Below, in pieces: positions 37,401 to 45,281 of a stretch of DNA of 64,000 nucleotides; position 1 is the first letter of the stretch, and every line of letters begins with the position of its first letter. The notes under the pieces were generated by a model, which was not told the origin of the DNA, did no database searches, and saw nothing but the letters and a program-made list of their open reading frames with translations. The DNA lies in NCBI GenBank assembly GCA_964595955.1, contig CAZQSF010000001.1:1-64000 (forward strand), given 5' to 3'. The DNA is from JAJDFU01 sp964595955. Lineage in GTDB: Bacteria > Bacteroidota > Bacteroidia > Chitinophagales > Saprospiraceae. The position numbers and the translations under genes are program-made.

Positions 37401-39768
37401 TGATCTTGGACCGGACATAGACTTCGTAATCGCCATCTTCCGAAACGCTAAAGGAAAATTGGATCTGATTTTCAGCTCCATTTGGTGGTGTGCCCATGCT
37501 CGTACTGTTAGGTGCTTCCATGGCTTCGTTTTGAGAAGCCGCCCCATCTTGAACCAGGGTCCACTGATTGCCCAAGTCGCCGCATTCGGCTTCAAGCCAG
37601 ATATCGGTTTGCTGGTTTGGGTTTGTGCCTTGGCAATTACAGAATCCGTCTTCCACATCATTGGTGGTATTGGGGTCGCCGTCGTCGCAAGCTGTACCGG
37701 CGGGCGGGCAGGGAACGCCCTCGCAGTTGCAATTGCCGTCTTCCACATCGTTTCCGGTCGTGGGGTCGCCGTCATTACAAGCAGTTCCAGCCGGTGGGCA
37801 AATCACGCCTTCGCAATTGCAGAATCCGTCTTCCACATCGTTTTGCGTATCCGGATCGCCATCATTGCAAGCCGTACCGGCGGGCGGGCAAGGAGTGCCT
37901 TCGCAATTGCAATTGCCATCCTCCACATCGTTTTCGGTAGCGGGATTGCCGTCGTCGCAGGCTATGCCAGCCGGCGGACAGTCGTCCGGGTTCAAGGTCA
38001 CCCAGGCCACCCAATCCTGGTCCGAGGCATTGGGCGGATTACCAATGTCTTTTTGTCCGGGTCCCGATATGGTATTGAGGGTGCCGTTCACCAGCCCCCC
38101 TCCGTTTCTAGGATCGAACCACCGGACTTTAAAGGTGCCATCGAAATCCTCCAAGTCGAGTGTTATGTCTTCGCCACCTGATCGGTAAATGACGTATGCT
38201 TTTCCGGGCTCGGCCAGGCAGAATTTGTCATTGCTGTCGTTATTGTTGCCGATTAGGCTGTTGTGATTGTCCATGTTCCAGAACTCTACGTGCTGGGTCA
38301 TGAATTCGTGGGCATGGCGATTATAAATCCACATGTTGCTGCGGGAGCGATAATCTTCGCAGGTGAGGTCGGAGTGGGGAAGCTGATAACCGAAATAATA
38401 TTCAACGCCCCCGCCTCCGGCCAGCAGGTTTCCCCAGAGAACGGCGTTTCGGATATCATCCTGGGTAGGCGTGCCGATGTAGGCATCGTGAGGCACGCCG
38501 GTGGATGCACTGCCTTGCTCGTCGTTGGCTGCCACCCAGGCCTTCCCAGCATTTTCTGCACTTTCGATCCACTGAAGCGTTCGCTTGTGAACTCCGCTCC
38601 ATTTCACCTGCAAACTGGCACCCGTGTAAGCTGTGCCGTTGCCCAGCAAGGCGGGATATACATCGTCGTCCTGGTTGGGATAGGTGTGGATGACGATGTG
38701 GTGGTTGTAGGGATCGTTCTGGGCGAAATAGTCGGCAAAATCGATGCGCTGCTGATCGGTATTGGTGTTTTCTTCGCCTATGTTCCAATTGAGTGCAAGA
38801 TGATGGGCAAAACGAGCAATGAGTTCCCGGTAGTACAGCCTGCGCTCGGGCCCTAGGCTGCCGCCATCCAGCAACTGGTCGTTTTCGGTCTCCTGTGTTT
38901 TGAAGTGGAGGTAAAGCCCCAATTTGTCAGCATGCTCAAAAACGACTTCCCACTGGTCGAGTTTGGAGCAGTCCATGCGGAGGCGATCCTGCGCATCGTC
39001 GGAGATATAGGGAAATACATTCTTGTCATCCCCCTGAATATTCATGGTTAGGAAGGAAAAAACATTCTGCCCTTGTCCTGCCAAGTAATTCAGGGCGCCA
39101 ATGATGCCTTTGCCTTTGCCGTTTTGCCAGGTGGGGTCGCCGGTGCTCCAGTCTTGTTCGTGAGGTCCCCAACTTTTTCGCCGCCCTCCTTGGTCGGGGG
39201 TGTTGTCGAAATCGTCATAAGCCAGGAAGTTCTCCGGGGCATCTGCGCCGATCTTGAGGAAGTACTCCCCCGTTTCGGCAAAGCGCAGATAGCGCTGCCC
39301 AACGTATTGCAACATCCCCTTGGCTCGGTGGTCCCGGCCGGTTTTATCCGTAGGATCTATGTTAAAGGAGCCCGAGAGCCCGTCAAAGGCCACCGGCGAT
39401 CCCGCTGAATCGCTGTCGTCCATTGCCACCTGGTTACCTGTTCGGAAGGATGCCGTCCAATTCCAGGTTCCGGTTTTGTCCGGTGCAAAATGGACGCGCC
39501 ATTTGTTGCCGCCTGAAGCGCTGGTTTCGGCGGCGTTGCCGTCGGCGGCATAATAGCCCGGCACCGTATAGGATGTGCTGCCGTTTGTAAAGGTCACGTT
39601 CAACCGGTAATCGGTGAATGGATTGGTAGCCGCCGTTTCGGAGGTGCTGGGACCGTCGAAAGTCAAAGTAATCTTATGCCACTTTTTGAGCTCCCCATCC
39701 AGGGTATACTGGGCGAAAAGGGGAAAAGTTAGGAAAAGGGTAAGAAGTAAGCTGGAAATGAATCTCAT
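34417..39768 (-). CDS. modular T9SS-secreted glycoside hydrolase with four CBM6/35-like modules
   Basis: 1783 residues. Signal peptide (1-19), a DUF5060-type beta sandwich (about 22-135), and a TIM-barrel region related to DUF4038-type hydrolases (about 150-490; LNWNIGEEN with a candidate catalytic Glu pair, WVAANDEQG). A collagen-binding-like C-terminal sheet follows (about 515-590, VRWFDPRNGG). Then Cys/Asp-rich repeat arrays alternate with CBM6/35-like modules: array 597-714, CBM 720-880, array 885-1062, CBM 1068-1230, array 1235-1292, CBM 1298-1455, array 1465-1522, CBM 1526-1690. The last 80 residues (LRLYPQPARDIL onward) are a type A T9SS tail. The substrate is unknown, probably a polysaccharide. 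Transcribed alone. Confidence 0.87.
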   Translation of the reverse strand: MRFISSLLLTLFLTFPLFAQYTLDGELKKWHKITLTFDGPSTSETAATNPFTDYRLNVTFTNGSTSYTVPGYYAADGNAAETSASGGNKWRVHFAPDKTGTWNWTASFRTGNQVAMDDSDSAGSPVAFDGLSGSFNIDPTDKTGRDHRAKGMLQYVGQRYLRFAETGEYFLKIGADAPENFLAYDDFDNTPDQGGRRKSWGPHEQDWSTGDPTWQNGKGKGIIGALNYLAGQGQNVFSFLTMNIQGDDKNVFPYISDDAQDRLRMDCSKLDQWEVVFEHADKLGLYLHFKTQETENDQLLDGGSLGPERRLYYRELIARFAHHLALNWNIGEENTNTDQQRIDFADYFAQNDPYNHHIVIHTYPNQDDDVYPALLGNGTAYTGASLQVKWSGVHKRTLQWIESAENAGKAWVAANDEQGSASTGVPHDAYIGTPTQDDIRNAVLWGNLLAGGGGVEYYFGYQLPHSDLTCEDYRSRSNMWIYNRHAHEFMTQHVEFWNMDNHNSLIGNNNDSNDKFCLAEPGKAYVIYRSGGEDITLDLEDFDGTFKVRWFDPRNGGGLVNGTLNTISGPGQKDIGNPPNASDQDWVAWVTLNPDDCPPAGIACDDGNPATENDVEDGNCNCEGTPCPPAGTACNDGDPDTQNDVEDGFCNCEGVICPPAGTACNDGDPTTGNDVEDGNCNCEGVPCPPAGTACDDGDPNTTNDVEDGFCNCQGTNPNQQTDIWLEAECGDLGNQWTLVQDGAASQNEAMEAPNSTSMGTPPNGAENQIQFSFSVSEDGDYEVYVRSKITPDANSLWVRVDDGTWQQWNTINANAPNDGYHWDQVGHWNGGAADVPTSFSLQSGNHTLHIAWREPQVRVDKVFITLDGGLPSGLGSNAVNCGDACPPAGTLCDDGDPATENDIADGNCGCAGTPCPPAGTACDDGDPNTTNDVQDGFCNCVGDACLPAGTPCDDGDPTTGNDVEDGNCNCEGTPCPPAGTACDDGDPNTTNDVQDGFCNCVGDACLPAGTPCDDGDPTTGNDTADGNCGCAGTPCPPAGTACDDGDPSTENDVEDGLCNCEGTPIDPGDNVDIWLEAECAQVGSDWTIIQDNAASQNEALLTPPSNSKNTPSNNPEERIRFSFAVSESGNYEIYARTQISPSANSLWVRVDDGTWVIWNTINANAPNGGYHWDQVGEWNGGANDVPLSFDLLAGTHTLDFLWRESEVRVDKVFVTLDSGLPTGLGSSAGNCGDDCPPAGTACDDNDPATYDDEEDGDCNCIGIPCPPAGTACDDGDPATENDVEDGLCNCEGTPIDPGDDVAIWLEAECAEVGNAWTLVTPPSASEEKALLAPDFISLNNPPAGAENRIRFTFSVPESGSYEVFVRSLVTADGNSLWVRMDAGQWLNWNTINKADGKDAFYWDQVGEWTGGTNDDPVSFDLQSGSHTLDFAWREVKVTVDKVFITLSQPKPTSTGEPAENCPDDCPPAGTACDDNDPATYDDEEDGDCNCIGIPCPPAGTACDDGDPNTINDVEDGFCNCEGVFAGADTDFWLEAECAEVGSKWEQKLDFQASGDYYITPPSRSTSLNSTPDDAEDLVRFEVIIAEGGNYEIYARTVTTGDNDDSFWVRANDGDWQKWNKINSGNHGPDYQWDQVGHWENGNDADPVSFDLPPGPNVIEFSWREPKIRFDKIFLTKSEPQPTDLGPESLNCGTTTSVAPVASEAFKLRLYPQPARDILRVELWRAEVQENEVVRIWDNLGRPLFSIPLPSQAEALLEVPVDHLPPGLYVLQWKNYSRAFLISR
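35203..35376 (-). repeat. Cys/Asp-rich repeat array 4 (2 units)
   Basis: Two units of 29 codons with the pattern CPPAGTACDDxDPxT-x5-DGxCNCxG. Positions 35261-35383 are identical to 35951-36073, a 123-base perfect direct repeat 690 bases apart. Confidence 0.9.
35893..36066 (-). repeat. Cys/Asp-rich repeat array 3 (2 units)
   Basis: Two 29-codon units between the second and third CBM modules. Part of the perfect 123-base repeat shared with array 4. Confidence 0.9.
36583..37116 (-). repeat. Cys/Asp-rich repeat array 2 (6 units)
   Basis: Six units of about 30 codons. Positions 36704-36819 are identical to 36884-36999 (116 bases, 180 apart), showing a recent two-unit duplication. Confidence 0.9.
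37627..37980 (-). repeat. Cys/Asp-rich repeat array 1 (4 units)
   Basis: Four units of about 30 codons joining the catalytic part to the first CBM module, with the same four-Cys pattern as arrays 2-4. Confidence 0.9.
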
Positions 39769-39790
39769 GTGTTGCAGAATAGGGTTTTTA

Positions 39791-39807
39791 GGTGCATAGA
39801 TTGCACC
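39791..39807 (-). promoter_or_regulatory. palindrome in the leader of the modular hydrolase gene
   Basis: GGTGCA and TGCACC are perfect inverted arms around a five-base spacer, 22 bases before the ATG. It could be an operator or a leader hairpin. Confidence 0.3.
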
Positions 39808-39985
39808 CTCTGAGTGAGTTAAAGGTCGATTTGTTAACTGGGAGGGTGATTACAATCTGGGGGGGAATTGCTGTAAAAGTACAGTTTTGTAAGGAGCCTG
39901 CCTAATGAAACTAGGTTGCGTCGGCAAAATGAGTCTAGTCGGTCGGTTCCAAATATCCGGCGGCACGTCTGCTTGCGGAATTGGT

Positions 39986-39993
39986 TACTTTTG
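39986..39993 (+). promoter_or_regulatory. Bacteroidota-type -7 box (TACTTTTG) for the aspartate kinase operon
   Basis: TACTTTTG matches TAnnTTTG, 18 bases before the aspartate kinase ATG. No -33 TTG at the usual spacing. Confidence 0.45.
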
Positions 39994-40011
39994 TCCTTTT
40001 ACGTTTTAGAC

Positions 40012-41340
40012 ATGAAGAAAAAACATAAAGTATTTAAGTTTGGCGGTGCATCGCTTAAGGATGCACAGGCTGTGCGAAACGTGGCCCGGATCGTTCGTCA
40101 TGCGTCCGATCGGCCTCTGCTCATCGTCGTTTCCGCTATGGGGAAAACGACAAATGCGTTGGAGGCGATCACAGAGGCGCATTACGACCAAAACGGCGAA
40201 GCGATTTTTCTGCTTCACCAGTTGCGGGACCGCCACCTGGACGTCGCCGGCGAACTCTTTGTCGAGCAAGCTCCGGTTTTTTCCGCGCTGGCCGATCGCT
40301 TTCAACAGATCGAAGCAATGCTCCGGAAACCGCCTGCTGCGCATTACGATTTCATGTACGATCAGATCGTTTCCCTGGGCGAGTTGGTTTCCAGCGAGAT
40401 CGTTGCGGCTTGGTTTAATCATACCGGCATACCGACACACTGGCTGGATGCCCGGGAGGTCATCCGAACCGATGCTATCTACCGGGAAGGCTGGGTCCAG
40501 TGGGAGGATACCCAACAGAACTACGACCAGAAGGTCAAGCCCATTTTGGACGAGGGGCAAACCGTACTTACCCAGGGGTTTATCGGCAGTACGGCCGATC
40601 GGCATACGACCACCCTCGGCCGTGAAGGCTCGGACTACACGGCGGCTATCTTTTCCTTTTGTATGGATGCGGAGAGTATGACCATCTGGAAAGATGTGCC
40701 CGGTGTGCTCACGGCCGATCCCCGACTTTTCGACAACGTTACCAAACTGGATCGCCTCTCCTACAAGGAAGCCATCGAAATGACGTATTACGGAGCCAAA
40801 GTAATCCACCCCAAAACGATAAAGCCCCTTCAGAATAAGAGCATTCCGCTTTATGTAAAATCCTTCCTGGAGCTGGAAGGGGAGGGGACTTACATTTCCG
40901 ATGAGGTAGAAGACAATTACCCGGCCATGGTCGCCGTGGAACAGAACCAGGCTTTACTGCAGATCTCTACCCGGGACTTCTCCTTCGTGGCCGAACACCA
41001 CATGAGCTACCTTTTTAATCTGATCGCCGAACTTCGCCTTCAGGTAAATATGATGCAAAACTCGGCGATCAGCTTCAGCGTATGCCTCAACGATGTAGAC
41101 GACAAGGTCGAGCGTTTTATCGAACGCGTGGGGGCGGATTTTAAGATCATTGTCGACCGGGGCCTCGAGCTGATCACCGTGCGCCATTACCGGCAGGAAG
41201 TATTGGACAGCTTGCGCCGGGGCAAGATCGTAATGCTGGAAGAGCGCTTTCGCAATACGGCCCAGATGGTCGTAAAAGATATGCCGCTCATGGTCCGAAA
41301 GGGGAAATGGCCGGAAGGCGAACAGCCCGACAAGGCGTAG
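40012..41340 (+). CDS. aspartate kinase
   Basis: 442 residues from the ATG at 40012. Phosphorylates aspartate at the head of the lysine, threonine and methionine pathways. Kinase motifs: KVFKFGGASLKD near the N-terminus, IVVSAMGKTTNAL, LGREGSDYTAA and YYGAKVIHPKTI. The C-terminal part (about 300-440) holds two ACT domains, the usual site of feedback control. There is no homoserine dehydrogenase domain, so it is monofunctional. I give no symbol because lysC and thrA types cannot be separated here. First gene of an eight-gene plus-strand run; tilS follows after 26 bases. Confidence 0.93.
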   Translation: MKKKHKVFKFGGASLKDAQAVRNVARIVRHASDRPLLIVVSAMGKTTNALEAITEAHYDQNGEAIFLLHQLRDRHLDVAGELFVEQAPVFSALADRFQQIEAMLRKPPAAHYDFMYDQIVSLGELVSSEIVAAWFNHTGIPTHWLDAREVIRTDAIYREGWVQWEDTQQNYDQKVKPILDEGQTVLTQGFIGSTADRHTTTLGREGSDYTAAIFSFCMDAESMTIWKDVPGVLTADPRLFDNVTKLDRLSYKEAIEMTYYGAKVIHPKTIKPLQNKSIPLYVKSFLELEGEGTYISDEVEDNYPAMVAVEQNQALLQISTRDFSFVAEHHMSYLFNLIAELRLQVNMMQNSAISFSVCLNDVDDKVERFIERVGADFKIIVDRGLELITVRHYRQEVLDSLRRGKIVMLEERFRNTAQMVVKDMPLMVRKGKWPEGEQPDKA

Positions 41341-41366
41341 AAACGGAAAATTTCCGATCTTTTGGT

Positions 41367-42710
41367 ATGCGATCAGCATTTCAGGAATTTGCTGCCGAAC
41401 AGGCCCTATGGCAAGCGGGCGATCGGATCTTGGCGGCTGTCAGCGGAGGCCTCGATTCCGTAGTGTTGGCCCATTTGCTCCATTCGAGTGGGCTTCCCTT
41501 CGGCATCGCTCATATGAACTTCTTCTTGAGGGGGGCGGCATCCGATGAGGATGCCCGGTTCGTATCGGCCCTCTCTGCTCGATATGGCGTGCCTTGTTTT
41601 TCCAGGACGGTGAATACCCGGGCAGCCCAGGAGGCCGGCGAATCCCTGCAGATGACGGCTCGACGCCTTCGCTATACCTGGTTGGAAGAAACCCGAACTC
41701 GCGAAGGATACGATTGGGTGGCCACGGCTCATCACGTGGACGACTCCATAGAGACCTTCCTGTTGAATTTTGCAAAAGGTACGGGCTTGTCCGGCTTGTT
41801 GGGCATACCTCCGCGAACGGGCCGGGTCGTGCGTCCTCTGCTGTTTGCTACCCGGCTACAGATCCAGGCTCTTGGCCGTCAGGAAGGTTTGTCCTGGCGC
41901 GAAGATGCCTCCAACGAGGAAACCAAGTACGATCGAAACAAAATTCGCCTGCAGGCATTGCCCGTGTTGCGGGAGCTGAATCCCAGCTTGTCCGAGACCT
42001 CGGTCCGGACTTTCGCCCACTTGCGGGAGGCTGCCCTCCTGGCCGGGGAGGCCGTTCAGTCTTGGCGAAGTCGTTGCGTAGAAAAGCAGGCCGGTCGATA
42101 TTGCATCCGCTTGGCTCCCATTGTCGACCACCCGGCCCTGGAGAGCCTCCTGTTTGCATGGCTTAATGAATTCGGCTTTTCAAGCGGCCAGGTTGCCCAA
42201 ATTACGGACCGGGTGGACCGGACGGGGGCTCGCTTCGACTCCCCCACACACCGGCTTCTGGTAGACCGAAATCAGATCCTGGTGGAAAGGCTGCCCGACA
42301 AGTCGCGCCCGGCAGATGCCCACCAGCTTGTCGAAACGGGAAGCCGGATCCGATTGCCTGGCCTGGGGACACTTAGCGCAAGTTCTCCCCAACCCCTGCC
42401 GGCCACTATTCCGAACCAACCCTGGCAAGCCTGGCTGGATGCGGAGCGGATCTCATTTCCTCTCACAGTCCGTCACTGGAAACCCGGAGACGTCTTCCAA
42501 CCACTGGGTATGGAAGGCAGCCATCAAAAGGTGCAGGATTTCTTTACCCACCTCAAACTGGATCGCTTTCAAAAGGAACGTGTTTGGCTTGTGGAAACCG
42601 CCAATGGAGAAATTTGTTGGATATTGGGCTATCGGATCGATCATCGCTTTCGCCTTCGCTCCGACAGCAAGCGTTGTATCGTTTTGACGCTTCTACGGGA
42701 TAGCTTCTGA
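41367..42710 (+). CDS. tilS: tRNA(Ile)-lysidine synthase TilS
   Basis: 447 residues from the ATG at 41367; an ATG at 41307 inside the upstream gene is also in frame but would add residues before the usual family start. Attaches lysine to C34 of the CAU-anticodon tRNA-Ile, switching it to read AUA. The PP-loop SGGLDS (26-31) is near the N-terminus, followed by MNFFLRG, TAHHVDDSIETFLLN and KYDRNKIR. The C-terminal substrate-binding domain ends with FQPLGMEG and a KLDRFQKERVWLV segment. Essential in most bacteria. Confidence 0.95.
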   Translation: MRSAFQEFAAEQALWQAGDRILAAVSGGLDSVVLAHLLHSSGLPFGIAHMNFFLRGAASDEDARFVSALSARYGVPCFSRTVNTRAAQEAGESLQMTARRLRYTWLEETRTREGYDWVATAHHVDDSIETFLLNFAKGTGLSGLLGIPPRTGRVVRPLLFATRLQIQALGRQEGLSWREDASNEETKYDRNKIRLQALPVLRELNPSLSETSVRTFAHLREAALLAGEAVQSWRSRCVEKQAGRYCIRLAPIVDHPALESLLFAWLNEFGFSSGQVAQITDRVDRTGARFDSPTHRLLVDRNQILVERLPDKSRPADAHQLVETGSRIRLPGLGTLSASSPQPLPATIPNQPWQAWLDAERISFPLTVRHWKPGDVFQPLGMEGSHQKVQDFFTHLKLDRFQKERVWLVETANGEICWILGYRIDHRFRLRSDSKRCIVLTLLRDSF

Positions 42711-42727
42711 ACCGAAAACAACATCTT

Positions 42728-43777
42728 ATGACTCGAGCTTTTACCCTCATCCTACTGAGCCTGCTACTCACTGGCCAAATTTGGGGCCAAGAGCAGATCC
42801 AAAACTCCCTGATCGTCAAGCGAACAGCCACCTGGTGCTCGACTTGCGGCGGAAATGCCTGGGATATCATGAGCGATCTGGTAACTCAGCACGAAGGCCA
42901 AGCCGTAATTCAGGGAGCCCACCACTCCTCCTCCAGCGATCTGCATCATCCGGATGCCCTTGCGCTCATCGAAGGGCTGGAGCCTTCCTTCGGGCAACCG
43001 GTGTTCTTTCACAACGGCGACAACATTGGCGGAGGTATTGCCGCTACGCAAAATACATTGGACGATCTCGTTGCCCAAACCGCTATGCAGGGTCCTCTTG
43101 CCCAGACCGAACTCGTACTGGGCTACGATAGCCAGGAGGACGATGTGTATGTACAGGCGCAGGTCCGGTTTTTTGAAGGGACCAGCGGGACCTACCATTT
43201 ATCTGTTTTTCTGGTTGAGAAAGAGGTCGTCGGCTTTCAGCAAAACCGCGGACCGAATGCCGTGCACAAGCGCGTTTTTCGCGGGGCAATTACCGAGGAA
43301 GTCTTCGGCGAAGAAATCGCTTCGGGCAGTATAGGAGCGGGCAACCTCTATTTCTGGGAGGGCGGGCTGGATGTTTCGGACTATGCCTTGGACAATCTCC
43401 AATTCGCAGCCGTGATCTGGGAGCGCCAGGGAGACTCCTACCAGTTCGTCAACGCGATCGCATCCGATCAGATCGAACTGATCGATCCCACCTCCATTAG
43501 GGAGGCCGGTTTGGCCCCCTGGCGGGCCAAACTACTTTCCGCTATGGGCAATGGGGTGGTGCGTGTAGAGGTACAAAGCCCCGAAGCGCTAAGGCCCTTC
43601 TCTATAGAGTTGTTGGATCTGCAGGGGCGCCATTTGGGCGACCTTTACGCCGGAACGCTTCTTCCCGGCATTCACCAGTTGGAGCTTCCACTCCCATTCG
43701 CCCTTCCCACGGGAATGTATTTGCTTCGGCTCCGGTCGGGATCGCATTTCTCTACCCTAAAAGCCATGATCCGATGA
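42728..43777 (+). CDS. Omp28-related thioredoxin-like secreted protein with T9SS tail
   Basis: 349 residues. Signal peptide (1-20, IWGQ), then an Omp28-type thioredoxin-like domain with a WCSTCGGNAWDIM motif (CxxC at about 37-40), a beta domain (about 130-235), and a C-terminal beta-sandwich type A T9SS tail (about 270-349, with FSIELLDLQGRHLGDL and a closing LPTGMYLLRLRSG). The CxxC suggests disulfide chemistry or a structural role; the substrate is unknown. The stop overlaps the next start in ATGA, so translation is coupled. Confidence 0.87.
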   Translation: MTRAFTLILLSLLLTGQIWGQEQIQNSLIVKRTATWCSTCGGNAWDIMSDLVTQHEGQAVIQGAHHSSSSDLHHPDALALIEGLEPSFGQPVFFHNGDNIGGGIAATQNTLDDLVAQTAMQGPLAQTELVLGYDSQEDDVYVQAQVRFFEGTSGTYHLSVFLVEKEVVGFQQNRGPNAVHKRVFRGAITEEVFGEEIASGSIGAGNLYFWEGGLDVSDYALDNLQFAAVIWERQGDSYQFVNAIASDQIELIDPTSIREAGLAPWRAKLLSAMGNGVVRVEVQSPEALRPFSIELLDLQGRHLGDLYAGTLLPGIHQLELPLPFALPTGMYLLRLRSGSHFSTLKAMIR

Positions 43778-44772
43778 AAAACCTATTCGTTCTTCTCCTT
43801 TTTGCATGCGCCTGGAGTTTCTTGTCGGCCCAGGATACCTTTTCCATTGTAGCGGTCGATACCGCTACGGGCGAAGTGGGCAGCGCCGGCGCTACCTGTC
43901 TGGATGAAAACCTGGAAGGTGTGAGTGCTGTGATCATCAGTGACTTGGTGCCGGGGCGTGGTGCCATACACACCCAGTCGTTCTGGAATGCGGCAAATCA
44001 GCTGGGAGCTCGCCAGCGTATGGAGAGCGGAGATAGTCCTTCCGAGATCATCACCTGGTTGCTAAGCAATGACGAAGGGGGTAATCCTGCCATTCGGCAA
44101 TACGGCATTGCAGATATCAGTCCGAACGGGAGCCCTCGAAGTGCCGCCTTTACTGGCCAGGATTGTTTTGATGCCAAAGGACACCGAACCGGCCTGGATT
44201 ACGCCATCCAGGGCAATATTCTATTGAATGAGGCCGTGCTCGACAGCATGGAAGCGCGCTTTTTGGCGACGGCAGGTGAACCATTGCCGATCCGCCTGAT
44301 GGCGGCCATGCAAGGTGCAAATGTAGCAGGGGCCGACAGCCGTTGCTTGGACGAAGGGGTATCTTCTCGCTCGGCCTTTCTCCGGGTAGCCAAACCCGGT
44401 GATCCATCGGATGCACCCACTCTCGATCTGCGCGTAGATGCTACCCCCTTTGGAGTGGAACCCATTGATGAGCTACAGGACGAATTCGACCAGTGGTTGA
44501 CGACTTCCGTCGATCATCCGCATGGCAACGAAGAGCTGCAGGTGCAAATCTTCCCAAATCCGCCCGGTGAAACCTTCAGCCTCCGCACAAATCGGGTGCT
44601 AAGGGCGCAGGTCGTTCTTTGGACTGCGGGGGGCAAGGAAGCCGGTCGCTTTGTCTTTGAGGGAAAACAAGCTGTACTCCCGAGTCCTGAATCGCCCGGG
44701 CTGTATTGGGTGATCCTGCAACATTCCGATGGGTCTGTTTTGGAGTCAAAAAAGCTGGTCGTCGGACCATGA
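43774..44772 (+). CDS. DUF1028 domain protein with T9SS type A tail
   Basis: 332 residues. Signal peptide (1-19), then DUF1028 (about 20-230), an Ntn-hydrolase-like fold with TFSIVAVDTATGEVGSAGATC at its start and MQGANVAGADSRC further on. Members are putative hydrolases of unknown substrate; the Cys of SAGATC is a candidate nucleophile only by analogy. Residues 250-332 form a T9SS type A sorting tail (VQIFPNPPGETFSL onward). Coupled by ATGA overlaps to both neighbours. Confidence 0.88.
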   Translation: MKNLFVLLLFACAWSFLSAQDTFSIVAVDTATGEVGSAGATCLDENLEGVSAVIISDLVPGRGAIHTQSFWNAANQLGARQRMESGDSPSEIITWLLSNDEGGNPAIRQYGIADISPNGSPRSAAFTGQDCFDAKGHRTGLDYAIQGNILLNEAVLDSMEARFLATAGEPLPIRLMAAMQGANVAGADSRCLDEGVSSRSAFLRVAKPGDPSDAPTLDLRVDATPFGVEPIDELQDEFDQWLTTSVDHPHGNEELQVQIFPNPPGETFSLRTNRVLRAQVVLWTAGGKEAGRFVFEGKQAVLPSPESPGLYWVILQHSDGSVLESKKLVVGP

Positions 44773-45236
44773 TCCAATTAGATCTACAAGCAGGTATGCC
44801 GGCCCTCCGGTTTAAAAGGTCGTTGGAAAAACGATGGGTCTTTGACCTCATTCGCAAAAAATGGGTGGTGCTACAGCCCGAAGAATTGGTTCGGCAGCTG
44901 GCCATTCAATACCTCCTGAACGAAAAGGGGTATCTGGCATCTCATATGCGGGTGGAAATGGGGCTGGCCGAACACTTTGCGGAAAAACGCTGCGATGTGT
45001 TGGTATTCGATCGAGCGATGCAGCCCTTTTTGTTGCTGGAATGCAAAGCTCCCAGCGTTACCATCAGCGAGGCGGTCTTTCGCCAAATCAGTAGTTACAA
45101 CCTCCCTCTGGCAGCTCCATTTCTCATGATCACCAATGGGCATACCACCTACGGCTGTGCCATGGATTACGAGCAAAATGACTGGACCTTTCTTACCGAA
45201 ATACCCGCCTTTCCAAAAGGGCGTAGGGGGGAATGA
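44769..45236 (+). CDS. HsdR N-terminal-like PD-(D/E)xK protein
   Basis: 155 residues from the ATG at 44769, which overlaps the previous stop (ATGA). It matches the short HSDR_N_2 type, the nuclease-fold N-terminal part of type I restriction subunits, with the candidate catalytic set D76 (KRCDVLVFD) and E91-x-K93 (LLLECKAP). No helicase, HsdM or HsdS gene is near, so it is not part of a restriction system in this window. Stand-alone copies in housekeeping operons appear common in Bacteroidota, and a role in DNA maintenance is only inferred. Confidence 0.85.
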   Translation: MIQLDLQAGMPALRFKRSLEKRWVFDLIRKKWVVLQPEELVRQLAIQYLLNEKGYLASHMRVEMGLAEHFAEKRCDVLVFDRAMQPFLLLECKAPSVTISEAVFRQISSYNLPLAAPFLMITNGHTTYGCAMDYEQNDWTFLTEIPAFPKGRRGE

Positions 45237-45281
45237 GCCCTGTTGGCATTTTTACTATTTTCACCGGCAAAGCCCAGCCGA

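Noticed and set aside
35203..37980. A CRISPR-like array or intergenic tandem repeat
   Set aside because: The repeats are about 90 bases, in frame, and encode Cys/Asp-rich modules of one open reading frame, with no spacers.
44769..45236. A type I restriction-modification system
   Set aside because: Only the N-terminal nuclease-fold fragment exists; there is no helicase part, HsdM or HsdS in the window.
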